64,000 nt of DNA from Heterohyrax brucei. Taxonomy: Eukaryota; Chordata; Mammalia; Hyracoidea; Procaviidae. Positions 9,560-19,861 of this stretch are shown one piece after another. Below the pieces are notes generated by a model that worked only from the letters and a program-made list of their open reading frames with translations, had not been told where the DNA came from and ran no database searches. Location of the stretch: contig CM053156.1 in the NCBI GenBank assembly GCA_028571685.1, positions 89,159,049-89,223,048 on the forward strand, written 5' to 3'. Positions within the stretch are counted from its first letter, which is position 1, and each line of letters opens with the position of its first letter. A program made the position numbers and the translations under genes.

Positions 9560-10440
9560 GCAGTCTTTGAAGAGAAACCCCATTTCCTCCGAACGCATTC
9601 GCGTTCACGGGCACAGAGGCTACCCCTTCAACCTGTGGTTTACCGAACACAACTCAGTCGACGACAGAGCAGTATTAGCGACTCATTTCCGTGAAGGAGA
9701 GACAATTTTCTATAAACGACAGCACCTGGGGCAGCAGGTGGGACTGAGGTCAGCAGGGCGCTGGCTGAGGTGGCGCGGGGGGCTGAGATGCAGAGAACGA
9801 CGAGGAGCCAGGTGCAGACACGGGGACGCTCTCGGCAGAGGGCCCCACCGAGGCCAGGACGGCAGACGGGAGCAGAGGCGGCACGCTCGTCACCGCACAG
9901 CTGCGACAGAGAGAGGTGCCCGGAGGCCTGGGTGCGGCGGGGTGAGGCCGAGAACTGGGGGGGGGGGGGGGGGGGCGCGGAGGGGCCAGCCGGAAAGGGA
10001 CGCCGAGGAACGGCAGTGGCCGTCTGCAGCCCTGGTCTGAGATGACGTGTGAGGACAAACTTGCATCCAGACGTCCCCTCTCTTTCGGGATGATTGTCTC
10101 CGGCTGCAGGGACGAACCACGCTGTGTTTGTCTCTCTCCACTGATGGACGTTTAGGGGACTTCCACCTTTGGGTGCTTGTGTGCAGTGCTGCGGGAGTTA
10201 CAGGCGACAGTTACACCACATGATTAATGCAATGATATTGCTAAACTGAAAAAAATACGGCAATGACAAATGTTGCGCTGTATCCGTGTTTACAAACTCA
10301 GTGAAACGCGGGTGCCCAGTGCCAGCGAACGAGGCAGCTTCTGCGCAGGCGCGCCCAGCCCCGCCCCTCACAGGCTCGGCTCCGTTCTGACACGTGGCAG
10401 TCTCCTTTCTCACCTCCTAGAGGGAAGAGCGGCTCTCACC
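9560..10440. promoter_or_regulatory. Orphan CpG-island-like block with NRF1/SP1-type sites
   Basis: Non-repetitive, GC-rich and unusually rich in CpG for this window: by eye about 30 CpG in 9760-10100, close to what base composition alone would predict. At 10342-10352 lies TGCGCAGGCGC, a good NRF1-type palindrome. About 7 bases downstream is CCCCGCCC (10359-10366), an SP1/GC-box core. A 19-G run lies at 9957-9975. Mammalian CpG islands usually mark promoters or developmental enhancers. I find no exon with credible protein homology next to it on either strand, so any transcript may be non-coding or may start outside view. An open frame of 160 codons at 9558-10040 has Arg/Gly-rich composition expected from CpG-rich DNA. 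Confidence 0.5.
9957..9975 (+). repeat. G19 homopolymer
   Basis: Nineteen consecutive G, followed by CGCGG. It can form G-quadruplexes and is prone to length error in sequencing. It lies inside the CpG-rich block. Confidence 0.97.
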
Positions 10441-11208
10441 GCCTTAGACTCCAAGAGCTGCCTTTGATTATCTTCAGGGTCTCAGCAGCTTGACCCCTGA
10501 GGTCCCCGGAAGATGAGCCTCTGATCAAGGGCAGCAGTGTTTAGGGTTTAATTAGCAGAAGGCCTATTCCAAGTACCAGCTCCTCCAGCTTTTACCTGTG
10601 GTTTGTACTTGGTTAGCATATTTTAAATACATAGGCTATTGAGTTTGCTGGAATTTATAATAAGATGACCCAGTGATCATTTGGTCCAAGCAAATGAATG
10701 CCAATTATTTGAGAGCTGCAGTAGAGTCTTGGTTTCCTCTTGTTACCAGGTGTTGTTCAGTTGGTTCTGACTTATGTGACCCACTGTGCACTCAACTTGT
10801 AACAAGCCTCTAAACTGGCCCCCAAAGGCCCAGCTCCTGGAACTCATCTGCTTGTGTACACATGCTTGCCAGCCCTCTGCAGCTCTGGGGTGACGACAGG
10901 CCCCCAGCACCCAAAGTGCAGCCCCCTGCAAGACTGTGAGTGCAGCCAGCCTGCCACTGGCCCCCCAGACCCCAAGCCCTCAGACGGTGTGTCATGGTTC
11001 ACATCTGCTGCTTTCTGTGGCTGTGTCTCAGGGATAGCATGGGAGTCCGCAGGAGATGCTTGTACTCCCTATACTCCCTGTAAGGGCGTCAGAGTTCTCT
11101 ACTCACCAAAACAAGTGTTCACCAGGAAAACTCTCTTGGAAGATTGTGCCAAGCGCTCACTAAAGCCATGCATTTTTTTTTTTTTTTTTAAATAACGCCA
11201 ACGTTTGT
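10441..11208. other. Non-repetitive stretch; candidate conserved AT-rich element
   Basis: 10530-10735 is unique, AT-rich and varied (TTTAATTAGCAGAAGG, GCATATTTTAAATACATAGG, CAAATGAATGCCAATTATTT), resembling conserved enhancers in texture only. 10745-10805 may hold the degraded tail of an antisense SINE (TTGTTCAGTTGGTTCTGAC). Nothing is recognised in 10806-11208. Confidence 0.35.
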
Positions 11209-11419
11209 TGCTGCTGATGGCGGTGCTGTCCTTTGGGTTCCCACTTGTCGTAGCTGCACGGGATGGAGCAGACCTGGCTCGTGGGCCTCCTGAGCTGCAG
11301 TCACTCTTGGGCCAGGTCACCAGTCACCAGGTCTCTCTTGGGGCCACTCGGCGAGGCAGAGCCACCAGCTCTCCAGCTAGCAGCCAGTGTCCCGCTATTA
11401 CACGCCACAGGGCTCCTTG
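11209..11419 (-). mobile_element. AfroSINE, antisense, diverged
   Basis: CTGATGGCGGTGCTGTCC at left; TCCAGCTAGCAGCCAGTG and CAGGGCTCCTTG at right. It is long-form and GC-shifted. Confidence 0.6.
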
Positions 11420-11640
11420 ACGGCCACGCTCATCTGCATTGACTGTAGAGTTTAAAATAATTAAGATGCTTAAAATGTTTATACAGTGGATGCTACCTTT
11501 TATTATCCGATCAAGTCACAAGTCACCATTAAAGCCAATGGCAGTGAAAACAAAAAAAAGTGTGAGTTCTCAAGCATGAAAGGGAGAAAAAAAATACCAA
11601 AGAGAAGACACATCTATCAGTTCTTGCTTCCAGGAGAAAC

Positions 11641-11801
11641 TACCCCCCCGCCCCGTGCCAAGCCAAGTCTGACACCTAGGGACCCTGTAGCACAGAGGGC
11701 AGCTGCCCCACGGGCTTCCCGAGGGCCACCCGGGGGCTTCCAACTGCCGGCCTTTCACTCAGCGGCCACAGCTGCCAAGCACTGTGCCACCAGGGTCTCC
11801 A
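11641..11801 (-). mobile_element. AfroSINE short form, antisense
   Basis: GACACCTAGGGACCCTGTAG, GGCAGCTGCCCCACGGG, CTTCCAACTGCCGGCC, AGCACTGTGCCACCAGGGTC. Both ends are recognisable. Confidence 0.8.
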
Positions 11802-12274
11802 GTTCTTGCTTAGGTGCTGGAAAAGTCAGCAGCAGCTTAGAGAGTTAAAATACAAAACATTCATAAATAAAAGAACAAGATGGGAAACTACTTTCCGAAA
11901 ACACTGTGCTGTTTTCCCGTGAGTTGTTTGGCTTTCCCCTCCCAGGTGTAACCCCTTCATCACCACTGGCCAATACGGCGTGCCGGCCACTCGTCATGTC
12001 TCTGGACTGTAGAGGTGAGGTGTTGTGACAGTTCTAATGCCCTCAGTGGCAAGACGGGTCCCCTGGACGTGTGTGAAGCTCAGGAGACCGAGGAGGAGCC
12101 TGACTGTCTGGTAGGGTGAGCGTTCTGTTAGGTGACGCTTCCTAGATGGCTTTGTTCTGTAAACTTTAGCCTTTTTCCCTCTATTTCTGTGAGATAAGGC
12201 TTGCAGGCATGCTTATGGCTTTCCTGTGTGACCAGGACGGGTTTTTCTGTGTCATATTTGGAAAACTAATGGGC
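11802..12274. other. Non-repetitive stretch
   Basis: No repeat, RNA gene or coding frame recognised. Confidence 0.5.
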
Positions 12275-12424
12275 AAAAAAAATTACCACTGAGTTAACTC
12301 TGACTCATAGCAACCCTATAGGACAGAGTAGAACTGTCCACAGGGTTCCCAAGAGGCAGCTGGTAGATTTGAACTGCTGAACTTTCGGTTAGCAGCCGTG
12401 TCTCTTAACCACTGGGCCACCTAA
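12275..12424 (-). mobile_element. AfroSINE short form, antisense
   Basis: ACCACTGAGTTAACTCTGAC, TCATAGCAACCCTATAGGAC, AGAGTAGAACTGTCC, GGTTAGCAGCCGTG, TTAACCACTGGGCCACC. Well preserved. Confidence 0.93.
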
Positions 12425-12540
12425 TAAACTACCTAGTTCTCAGTAGCATACTGTCATGCTACACATCAGTGACACCAAAGCGCCACTCACCTCATTGACA
12501 GATTGTATTTCCAGATCACATTTCCCCAAATACATATTAA

Positions 12541-12690
12541 TCAAAAAACCCAAACCCACTGCTGCTGAGTTGATTCTGACTCAGAGCCACCCTACAGGCA
12601 GAGGGGAGCTGCCCCACAAAGTTTCCAAGGAGCTCCTGGTGGGTTTGATCTGCCATAGCACTTCACTGCTAGACCACCAGGGTTTCCAAG
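12541..12690 (-). mobile_element. AfroSINE short form, antisense
   Basis: ACCCAAACCCACTGCTGCTG, TGATTCTGACTCAGAGCC, TTTCCAAGGAGCTCCTGG, ACCACCAGGGTTTCC. The head segment around the anticodon-like loop is shortened. Confidence 0.92.
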
Positions 12691-12965
12691 ATCCATATTG
12701 GCAAGCAAAAATTTTAACACCGTCAGTAAGCATGCATTTCAATACTTAAAATGCATGCCATCAAATAAAAATAAAGGAGAAGAAAAATGTAGTAACAAAA
12801 AGAGTAAAGATTCTTTGATACAAAACAAAATCAAACTGAAACACATTATATTGACATAGTTCATCATAAATTCCAAATGGGAAGGCTCAAAGTTCAGAGC
12901 TGGGACAGCAGGAGCGACTTTGGTTATTAATGGAAGAGGCTGTCACCCAGAGGTCCCAGGGGACA
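12691..12965. other. AT-rich non-repetitive stretch
   Basis: AT-rich, no recognised element. Short A-rich runs suggest an old retroelement tail, unassigned. Confidence 0.4.
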
Positions 12966-13135
12966 GTCTTAGTTTCCTCACCCTGCCATAACAGAAATGT
13001 TCCGTGTGGGTGGCTTCAAGGTGTAGAAAGGCGTTTTGTCACAGTTGGAAGCTCTAAAAGTCCCAAGAAGCATCTTTGCCACATCAGTTCCTTCCTTGTA
13101 GACAGTCCCAGAGGACCGTTACTTGATGTCTGCTT
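12966..13135 (-). mobile_element. MaLR-type LTR fragment, antisense
   Basis: CAGTCTTAGTTTCCTCACC, TGCCATAACAGAAATGTTCC, GTTTTGTCACAGTTGGAAGC. This is the R/U5-proximal part of an antisense LTR, truncated by the TG repeat that follows. Confidence 0.6.
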
Positions 13136-13200
13136 CTGTTCGTGTGTGTGTGTTTGTCTGTGTGTGCATGTGTGTGTGTGTTTGTGTCTGTACTGGTATT
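13136..13200. repeat. (TG)n-rich microsatellite
   Basis: Interrupted TG repeat with TTTG and CTG variants. Confidence 0.85.
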
Positions 13201-14124
13201 TGCATAATCAGAGGTGGTTAGGGCTACGAGCCACCATTCTCTGGTGTGACCTCAGTGCTTGCTTGCTTCTCTAACCCTAGGTTGCGTTACGGAAGGTCAT
13301 CACCTTCCATCAGATGGAAGGCGTCACATCAGGCTACATCTGCAGGTCTAAGGGTGAGGATTCCAAAATGTATTCTGCGATGCCACAGTCCATCCAGAAG
13401 AGGGACCTCCCCAGAACGCTGACGAGGGGTCTGTCTACATCGGTCACACGTAGTCCTCTAAGGCACCTGGGTCCCCTAGTTCAGGCAAGTCCTGTCGCTA
13501 TGCTGTGGAGGTTTTGTTGTGCAGTCCGTGAAAAGACTAGGCAATTTGAATTTGGGAAAGTTGCCCAGAGACCAACATGGAACCACAGGACAGTCCACTC
13601 TGTCCCAGACGATCCAGAAATAAGAAATGTCGAGTGAGCCACAGCCTACCCCTGCTCCGTCATTCCCTCTTTCTAGAATGCTACTCAGGCACTGAGACCT
13701 GGAGCCTGCGCTGAGACCTTGTGGCCCTCAGCAGGGGGTACCTCGTATCCTTAGTCTCGTGGTCATGGTCTCTCTTCCCTGGGACTTTACTGCTCTGAAA
13801 AGGGCTGGCTCACCAGGGGCCGATGCCGAGGTTGATCCGTCACTATGTCTGTAGGCGATGCTACAGGGTGGCACTAAGCACCTGGCTATGGCATGGCGGC
13901 TACATGCCAGCGCTGCCTGCACAGACAGCCCCGGAATCGCTCGCAGATGGAGAAAACAGAAAGACTTACAAAACCTGTGACATCTGTTCTGCCTTGTCAT
14001 CATAACATGTCCCCATTCCTGATTCCTAAAATACCTCCAAGTCCAGGGGGAATTATGCATGAGTGCCATCAAACCCCAAGGAGTAGACAAAGTCCTTGAT
14101 CATGAGGATATAAAAACATGGGCA
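13201..14124. other. Non-repetitive stretch
   Basis: About 0.9 kb without a recognised element. Open frames on both strands up to 120 codons lack recognisable domains. Confidence 0.5.
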
Positions 14125-14288
14125 CTACTGTTGCTGGTAGGCGCTGTCAAGTCGGTTCCCACCCATAGCAACTCTGTAAAACAGACCAGAGCTGCACCAT
14201 AACATTTCCCAGGAGCACCTGGTGGATTCTAACTGCTCCCCGTCTTATTAGCAGCCAACGTCCTAAACACGGCATCACCAGGGTTCCA
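14125..14288 (-). mobile_element. AfroSINE, antisense
   Basis: GTTGCTGGTAGGCGCTGTC, AAGTCGGTTCCCACCCATAG, CAGGAGCACCTGGTGGATTC, GGCATCACCAGGGTTCC. Near full length. Confidence 0.85.
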
Positions 14289-14299
14289 TATGAACACAT

Positions 14300-14480
14300 T
14301 CCCAATTAATCTTACAAGGTTAGAATGACTCTGAAACCAAAACAGGATAAAGAGAGATGAGAAAAGAAGCTTGAGACCCAATATGCTTATGAGTGAAGAT
14401 GCAAAACGCCTTGATAAAACATCCACACTGATTGACAGAGATCATTCCAGGAGTACAATGAAGGCTTACCTGTGAGAATC
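14300..14480 (+). mobile_element. L1 ORF2 RT-domain remnant
   Basis: TCTGAAACCAAAACAGGATAA, ACCCAATATGCTTATGAGTG and GATGCAAAACGCCTTGATAA parallel the L1 stretch that precedes the RT palm, as seen in this window's own L1 at 44.79-44.89 kb. It is short, frame-shifted and old. Confidence 0.5.
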
Positions 14481-14671
14481 CTACCCATGTAGGTCAGTGT
14501 ATTAACAGGCAAAGGACGGCATCAGAGCCTTGCTTGTGGAATAGGTGCCCAGAAAGGGGTTGTTGGGCATAAGTAACTCTTTCTAAAGAAAATGGCGAGT
14601 GTTTTTTTTAGCCATCTAGCACTTAACCACTCACACCAATCACTCACTGCTGCTTTATTTCACTTGGGTGC
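14481..14671. other. Short non-repetitive stretch
   Basis: No recognised element. Confidence 0.5.
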
Positions 14672-15159
14672 TGTCATGGGTTAAATTGTGTTCCTCCAAA
14701 ATTGTGCAGAGCCTCTGGCTAGGCCATGATTTCTGGTGTTGTGATGTTCCTGTGTGCTGTAAACCCTGCCTGTAAGATGTTAATGTCGGAGGATGGACAG
14801 CACTTGTGTGGGTGGGACAGGCTCAATGTGTAAGACTGTGTTGTGCCTTGAGGCAGTCTCCTGAGATACAAAGAAAGAAACTAACAGATAGCTTTGAGGG
14901 TCTCATGCAACCAAGAAAGTAGTGCTTGTATCTGAGTATGTGGACAAGACTTGGGGTCCCTGTGCCTTAGAAGCTCCCCATCCAGGGGAAGACTGATGAC
15001 AAGGATCTTCCTCCAGAGCCAACAAAGAAATGACTGCCCTGCAGCTGATGCCCTGAGTTTCAACTTTTAGTCCACTGGACAGTGACAAAATAAGTTTTCC
15101 TTTGTTAAAGCCATCTATTTGCAGCATTTCTATTAGAGCAGTAACAGATAACTAAGACA
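14672..15159 (+). repeat. 5' LTR of MaLR element
   Basis: Begins TGTCATGGGTTAAATTG, ends GATAACTAAGACA, i.e. TG...CA ends. Contains TCCCCATCCAGGGGAAG and ends in TTGTTAAAGCCATC ... GCAGCATTTC. Compared with the second LTR at 16186 it is collinear, with many substitutions (roughly a fifth to a quarter of sites by eye), so the insertion is old. Confidence 0.85.
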
Positions 15160-16185
15160 GTTGGTACTAAGAGTGGGGTGCCGCTCAAACAGATGCCTGA
15201 AATGTGTAATCAGTTTTGAAATTGTGAATGAATAGGATACTCAGAAGGAACTGAGAACTGTTAACATTGAAGAAGGTGCATATAATAAGAAGCAGAACCA
15301 GACCAGTGAGGGACAATACTAGAGCTGACCCATGGAGGGAGATTGCTGAATGCCTGTGTGCAGTAGGCTTCCTGGCAGAGTGGGGTGCCTCTAGGTCCTT
15401 AAACCAGTGGACCCACGGAGCTTTGGAACACTTATGGCTACCACAGCAGATGCAGGCTTGAGGATTGGGCCAAGAGGCCATGGCAAGCAGAAGCTGGAGA
15501 GACAAAGAACATGAGAAGCTGAGCTGCCTGAGTCTCAAAATGAATAGATGTGGGCAGGAGTCCCAGGCCATGAGGCCACAGGAAGCAGAAGCTGAGGAGA
15601 CAAGAAGCATTAGAAGCTGAGCTGCCTCAGTTTCAAAAGGTATAGCCATGACCTCAGGGGTTGCAGAGGATGCAACCATGACCTCTGGTGCATCTAAAGG
15701 TTCAAGTTACTGCTCAGATGGACTAGGAAAATGATGTCTTTAAAGCCAGTGGAGCAGAACTGCTCCATTCCAGGCCCCAGAGGACCTGGAAGGCAAATCC
15801 ACACAAGTCCAAGGAGTTTCCACTCAGAATCCGGGCAGTGTGGCCAACACCTACAGCCTGGAGGGCAGGGCCTTTGTGTAAAATGTCTCAGAGAATGGAG
15901 TACTAATTTCAAAGCTTTGAGGGCTAATGTAATGTGTTCTGCTGAGTTGCTTGTTGCCTGTTTTGTCTTCTTTCTCTGCAATTTATACCACTTATAATGA
16001 AAATGTCTAACTTCTGTCTCCCTGTTCTGCCATTGTACCTTTGGGAGCAGGTAACTTGTATTCTAGATTTCACAGCTGAAGAGGAGTTTATGGATTTGGA
16101 CCTGAACTTAAGAATTTTGCTCCTATGGGGTAAATATGTTTAGCATGTTGTAAGGATGTGATCTTTGTGGGGACAAAGTGTAGAA
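15160..16185 (+). other. MaLR internal region
   Basis: Non-coding spacer between the LTRs with an imperfect internal repetition: GAAGCAGAAGCTG(A)GGAGACAAG-like segments at about 15486-15505 and 15586-15605, each followed by AGAAGCTGAGCTGCCT (15512 and 15611). Such duplicated blocks are usual in MaLR internals. It ends with the polypurine tract at about 16167-16185. Confidence 0.7.
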
Positions 16186-16679
16186 TGTCATGGATTGAAT
16201 TGTGTCCCCCTGAAAATATATGTAACAATTTGGTTAGGCCATGATTCCTTGTATGTGTGATGGTCCTTTGTGCCGTAAACCCTGCCACTATGATATTAAT
16301 GAGGGAGGATGGATGAGTGTCTATTGTGTTGATGGGGCAGGGCTCAACATGTGAGATTGTTTTGTGACTTGAGGCAATTTCTTGGGATATAAAGAAAGAC
16401 ATGCTAGTGGAGAGATTTGGGGACCTTATGCTACCAAGAAGCAGTTCTGGGTGCAGACTGCATCCTTTAGAAAGGAACCAGGGTCCCTGTGTCTGAGAAG
16501 CTTCCAGTCCAGGGAAAGCTGGACAACAGGGACCTTCTTCCTTGGCCAACCGAGAAAGCCTCCCCTGGAGCTGACGTCTTGAATCTGGACTTCTACTACT
16601 GGCCTGTGACAAATTTCTCTTTGTTAAAGACATCCAGTTGTGGTATTACTGTTTAAGCAGTATCAGATGACTAAAAAAG
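16186..16679 (+). repeat. 3' LTR of MaLR element
   Basis: Begins TGTCATGGATTGAATTG; ends GTATCAGATGACTAAAAA, where the terminal CA is lost. Collinear with the 5' LTR through GCCATGATT, CGTAAACCCTGCC, GGAGGATGGA and TTGTTAAAG. Confidence 0.85.
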
Positions 16680-17345
16680 TTAATGCCATCAGCTAATGCA
16701 TTAAATAAAAATGATGTCGGCCTTATGGATATTGTATATATGTAGGCAAGTCTGATTAATTAGAAAAATCAGCTTTAAATTTATTATAATCATTAAATAA
16801 GGGTTTGGAAGAAGAGCTGGTATAACCTAAGTGTGTGTGTATTTCACCATTTTGCAGACACACACACTTGCACATATTCTCACTTTCGCCCATAGGTACA
16901 CACAACCTCACATTCATCCTGACACACAGATACATGCATACACAGCCTAGGCCACAAACACATATACTTACACATGTTCTCACAACCACAGACACACTCA
17001 CACACTAACATACACACTCACACATGCCAACACACACCTCTCGAAATCAGGTTTCCACTGTTGGTTTTCAGGCGTGTAGGTTAGAAGCATGGTGAAGAAC
17101 CCTGGTGACCCCCACAACTTTTCCGAACAGGAAGTGGACCAGCCGCCCCAGGGGCTCCTTGTTGCTTCAGTCCGTGCTCTCGCTTTCTTCTCCTGATGGC
17201 TCACTGCTGTTGGTCTTGTTGCTGGGTCCTATCATGCTTGTCTCCGACATGTTATTTGAGGAAAAATGACTAAAACACACCAGAGGCTCTAAGGTTGTTC
17301 TTAGACACTATAAACACAGAATTTATAGATATAAGTTACGTTATT
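16680..17345. other. Unique stretch with CA-rich simple sequence
   Basis: 16855-17035 is CA-rich with TACATGCATACAC and ACATATTCTCAC segments, similar in style to the array at the window start but not regular. The rest shows no recognised element. Confidence 0.6.
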
Positions 17346-17552
17346 GTCCGTGTTGAGAGCCATCGAATCTGTTCCAAATCTTAGCAAACCTGTGTGACAC
17401 TGCAGAATTGTCCCAGTGAGTTTTCTGGGCTATAATCTTTATGTAAGCATATCACCAGGTCCTTCTCCTGCCAGGCTCTGGCTGGGTTTGAACCACCAAA
17501 GGTTGCATTCAGCAGCCAAGTGTTCAACCACGGTGTCGCCAGGGCTCCTTGT
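17346..17552 (-). mobile_element. AfroSINE long variant, antisense
   Basis: GAGAGCCATCGAATCTGTTC, GTTTTCTGGGCTATAATCTT (long-form module), GTTTGAACCACCAAAGG, GGTGTCGCCAGGGCTCC. Confidence 0.88.
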
Positions 17553-17601
17553 GTAAGTTGTATATGAACTTGTATTTGTATGTAACTGTTTATGAGGTTG
17601 T

Positions 17602-17757
17602 TCTGGAAACCTTGCTGGCATAGTAGTTACGTGCTCTAGTTGGTAACCAACAGTTCAAATCCATCAGGTGCTCCTTGCAAACTCTCAGAAGCAGTTCTAC
17701 TCTATTCTGTAGGGTCCCATGAGTCAACCTGACAGCAGTGGTTTTTTTAGTTTTTTA
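17602..17757 (+). mobile_element. AfroSINE short form
   Basis: GGAAACCTTGCTGGCATAGT, CAGTTCAAATCCATCAGG, TGCTCCTTGCAAACTCTC, tail CATGAGTCAACCTGACAGC. The head and B-box are intact enough to recognise. Confidence 0.9.
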
Positions 17758-18435
17758 AAGTTGTTCTTCACTCTCTAAGTTGAAAATGGACTGACCTTGC
17801 TCCATTCCACAGGCATTTAAAGAAGAGGAGTTTTGGAAAGGCAAGTGTGGGGGTTGAGATCTCACTCAAAAGGAATAGAAATTGTGCTGATAGGAGTTTA
17901 ATGAGAAATCAATTATTCTAACCAAGAAACCGTGAGTCCTAACATGCCTCTGCATCGCCAGCTGTGACAGGATATTTTTATAGACGTGGGCTCTCAACAC
18001 TGGAAGGAGTCAGAGCAGGGCGTTCTTCATCTGGGAAGATCAAACTGATTTCTTCTGACTTTCCACTAAGGTGCCACCAAAATATGATTGATCAGACTGT
18101 CAGTTTTGTTATTTCTGGAAAGCTTTTCAAAACATCCTACAAGGATCGGAATTAATGCTGTAATAATGAGATCACATCAGAATAGATGTCTAATATTTTA
18201 GAGAGCACTGCCCAGCACTTTCTGTGCTCAGTCAGTCTGGACTAAACATTAGCACGCATTAGCTGAATGATAACGTCGATACGTTTCCAAGAGACGTGCG
18301 TCCTCAGCCTCGCTCCCCCAGGCGGGGTGGTTTCTGTCTCAGTGGGACATCAGCCGTGATGCAGATTCAGAGCAAGTGGGATAATTGAAACCGGTTCCTC
18401 TTTTCCCCCTTTCCCTTTCTTTAGTTCTTCATTTC
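17758..18435. other. Non-repetitive stretch; candidate conserved element
   Basis: No repeat recognised. 18125-18290 carries TTAATGCTGTAATAATGAG, AAACATTAGCACGCATTAGC and TGAATGATAACGTCG, varied sequence with several homeodomain-like cores. Function is unproven. Confidence 0.35.
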
Positions 18436-18490
18436 TTTGCTAGGGTCGCCGTGAGTCAGATCCGACTCAGCAGCACTTGGCAGGGGGAAA
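18436..18490 (+). mobile_element. AfroSINE 3' end only
   Basis: TAGGGTCGCCGTGAGTCAG and ATCCGACTCAGCAGCACTTGG are the SINE/RTE tail with no body upstream. Confidence 0.65.
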
Positions 18491-19137
18491 AATGTGCTTA
18501 ATTTTTTTTTTTTTAATGTTTCTCCCAAGAGGTCTCATTTGCTGCTAAGACAATTTAACTGAGTTTCAGAGCTGAAGGGAGTGTCAGCACAAGCAAGACT
18601 GTACTGGCCACCTGGCTGCACTCAGCATTCTCCCAAAACAGTCTCCTCTTTGAGAAACTCACAATAATTGACAAATACGTCGACTTTCAGTCACGTGTGC
18701 TCCTGACGCTGGAGCCGAGACCACGAGCGGAGTCTCCGGAAACACCTGCTCTTCCTCGGTTGACCTCGATAGCGTCTGAGTCTCTCCAGTCTTCACCGAG
18801 CTGCTCGGCAGCTCACATGCTTCCACTGTCACGGGCCAGGGTACAGTCGGCAGGGGTGGTCCCTTGTGCGGGAGGGGACGTCAGGGCACTGAGGGCGCGT
18901 GCGAAGGACTGTGGGGATCCTCTGGCTCATTCCACCCTCCACGGTGCCCGGAGGTCACGGCATCAGCCCTACCTGTCACATGGGTCCCCACCTTCCCAGT
19001 AAGAGTAGGACAAGTCAGCACCCAAAGGCCTTCAGGTCTTCCCCAAGTCGTGCCTGCGAGACAGGACCACTGCAGAAATTTCAGGATAGTCTCTGCTCCT
19101 CGCCCTTGGGTTCTCTCTGATAATAACCACGTGCTTA
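18491..19137. other. Non-repetitive stretch
   Basis: Starts with a T run, then becomes moderately CpG-rich at 18660-19030. No gene recognised. Confidence 0.45.
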
Positions 19138-19305
19138 GCCTCTAAGCTTCCTCAGCGGGTGCTTACAGTACACTTGGCTGCTAATCGGAAGGTTCAAGAT
19201 TCCAGTCCATCCAGAGGCACCTGAGAAAGAAAGCCTAGTGATCAACTTCAGAAAAATTGGCCACTGAAAACTCCACAGAGCGGGGCTCTTCTCTGACACA
19301 CAGCT
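19138..19305 (+). mobile_element. AfroSINE long variant, diverged
   Basis: GCTGCTAATCGGAAGGTTC, TCCAGAGGCACCTGAGAAAG, AAAGCCTAGTGATCAACTTC, AAAATTGGCCACTGAAAAC. The order matches long-form copies; the tail is eroded. Confidence 0.65.
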
Positions 19306-19517
19306 GGTGGCCACGGGTAGGGGTCTGCCACGTGTGCTGGTTTCCTGGCTGAACCTCTGTGACCCCCACAACTCTTCATCTCTGGAACGGGTGGGTCCGT
19401 CTCATTCCCTGGGCTGTGGTGAGTGAGGAGATGGGGCAGCCTGAGAAACTGTAAACCTGTAGGAATCGTAATTGTCATTATAAATTATCATTCCAATTGT
19501 TAGTGTTCTCCTTCCAT

Positions 19518-19652
19518 CATTGGCACTTCCTGTGGGCCAGATACTGTGCTAAGCACTCTGTCTAGAGTCTTCTGTTCAATCCCATGGGGACCCTAATAGG
19601 CAGAGATGTGTCAGCTTTACAGGTGAGAGAACAGGGGCTGAGGGACGCCGAG
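19518..19652 (-). mobile_element. MIR SINE, antisense
   Basis: CTTCCTGTGGGCCAGATACT, GTGCTAAGCACTCTG, CCATGGGGACCCTAATAGG, CTTTACAGGTGAGAGAACAG follow the antisense MIR core order (gtgctaagcgcttta, ccctatgaggtagg, ttttacagatgaggaaac). Confidence 0.75.
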
Positions 19653-19861
19653 CTGGACCTGTGATGAGATGCCCGGGTCCCTTTCCTGACAGCTGCAAGG
19701 GAGCCATGGACACCAACTGTCAGCCCCTTCAGGGCCTGCCTTGCCCTTGGGTCACCCCTTCCTGGGTGGCCAATCCAGTGGCTGGTCCATGCAGGGGACA
19801 AAGTCCTGGCCCTCCTGGCCACACGGAGATGACTCCAACAGGCCGCGTTAGTGCCATCCTT
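19653..19861. other. Short unique stretch
   Basis: No recognised element. Confidence 0.5.

Larger units (their letters stand above)
14672..16679 (+). mobile_element. Complete MaLR (ERVL-class, non-autonomous) element
   Basis: Two collinear LTRs of about 490 bp flank a 1.03-kb internal region. MaLR elements are ERVL-related retrotransposons that lack a pol gene and depend on helper enzymes. The internal part opens directly after the 5' LTR with TTGGTACTAAGAGTGGGG, where the tRNA primer-binding site is expected, and ends with the purine-rich GGGGACAAAGTGTAGAA, a polypurine tract. No credible gag or pol domain is visible, and open frames across it on the minus strand are by-products. A target duplication is no longer clear. 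Finding both LTRs and the middle is less common than a solo LTR. Confidence 0.82.

Noticed and set aside
9558-10040. 160-codon Arg/Gly-rich frame in the CpG-rich block
   Set aside because: CpG-rich DNA has few stops; no domain, no splice evidence, and equally long frames occur on the other strand.
15185-15679. 164-codon minus-strand frame
   Set aside because: Antisense to the MaLR internal region, no homology to retroviral or cellular domains.
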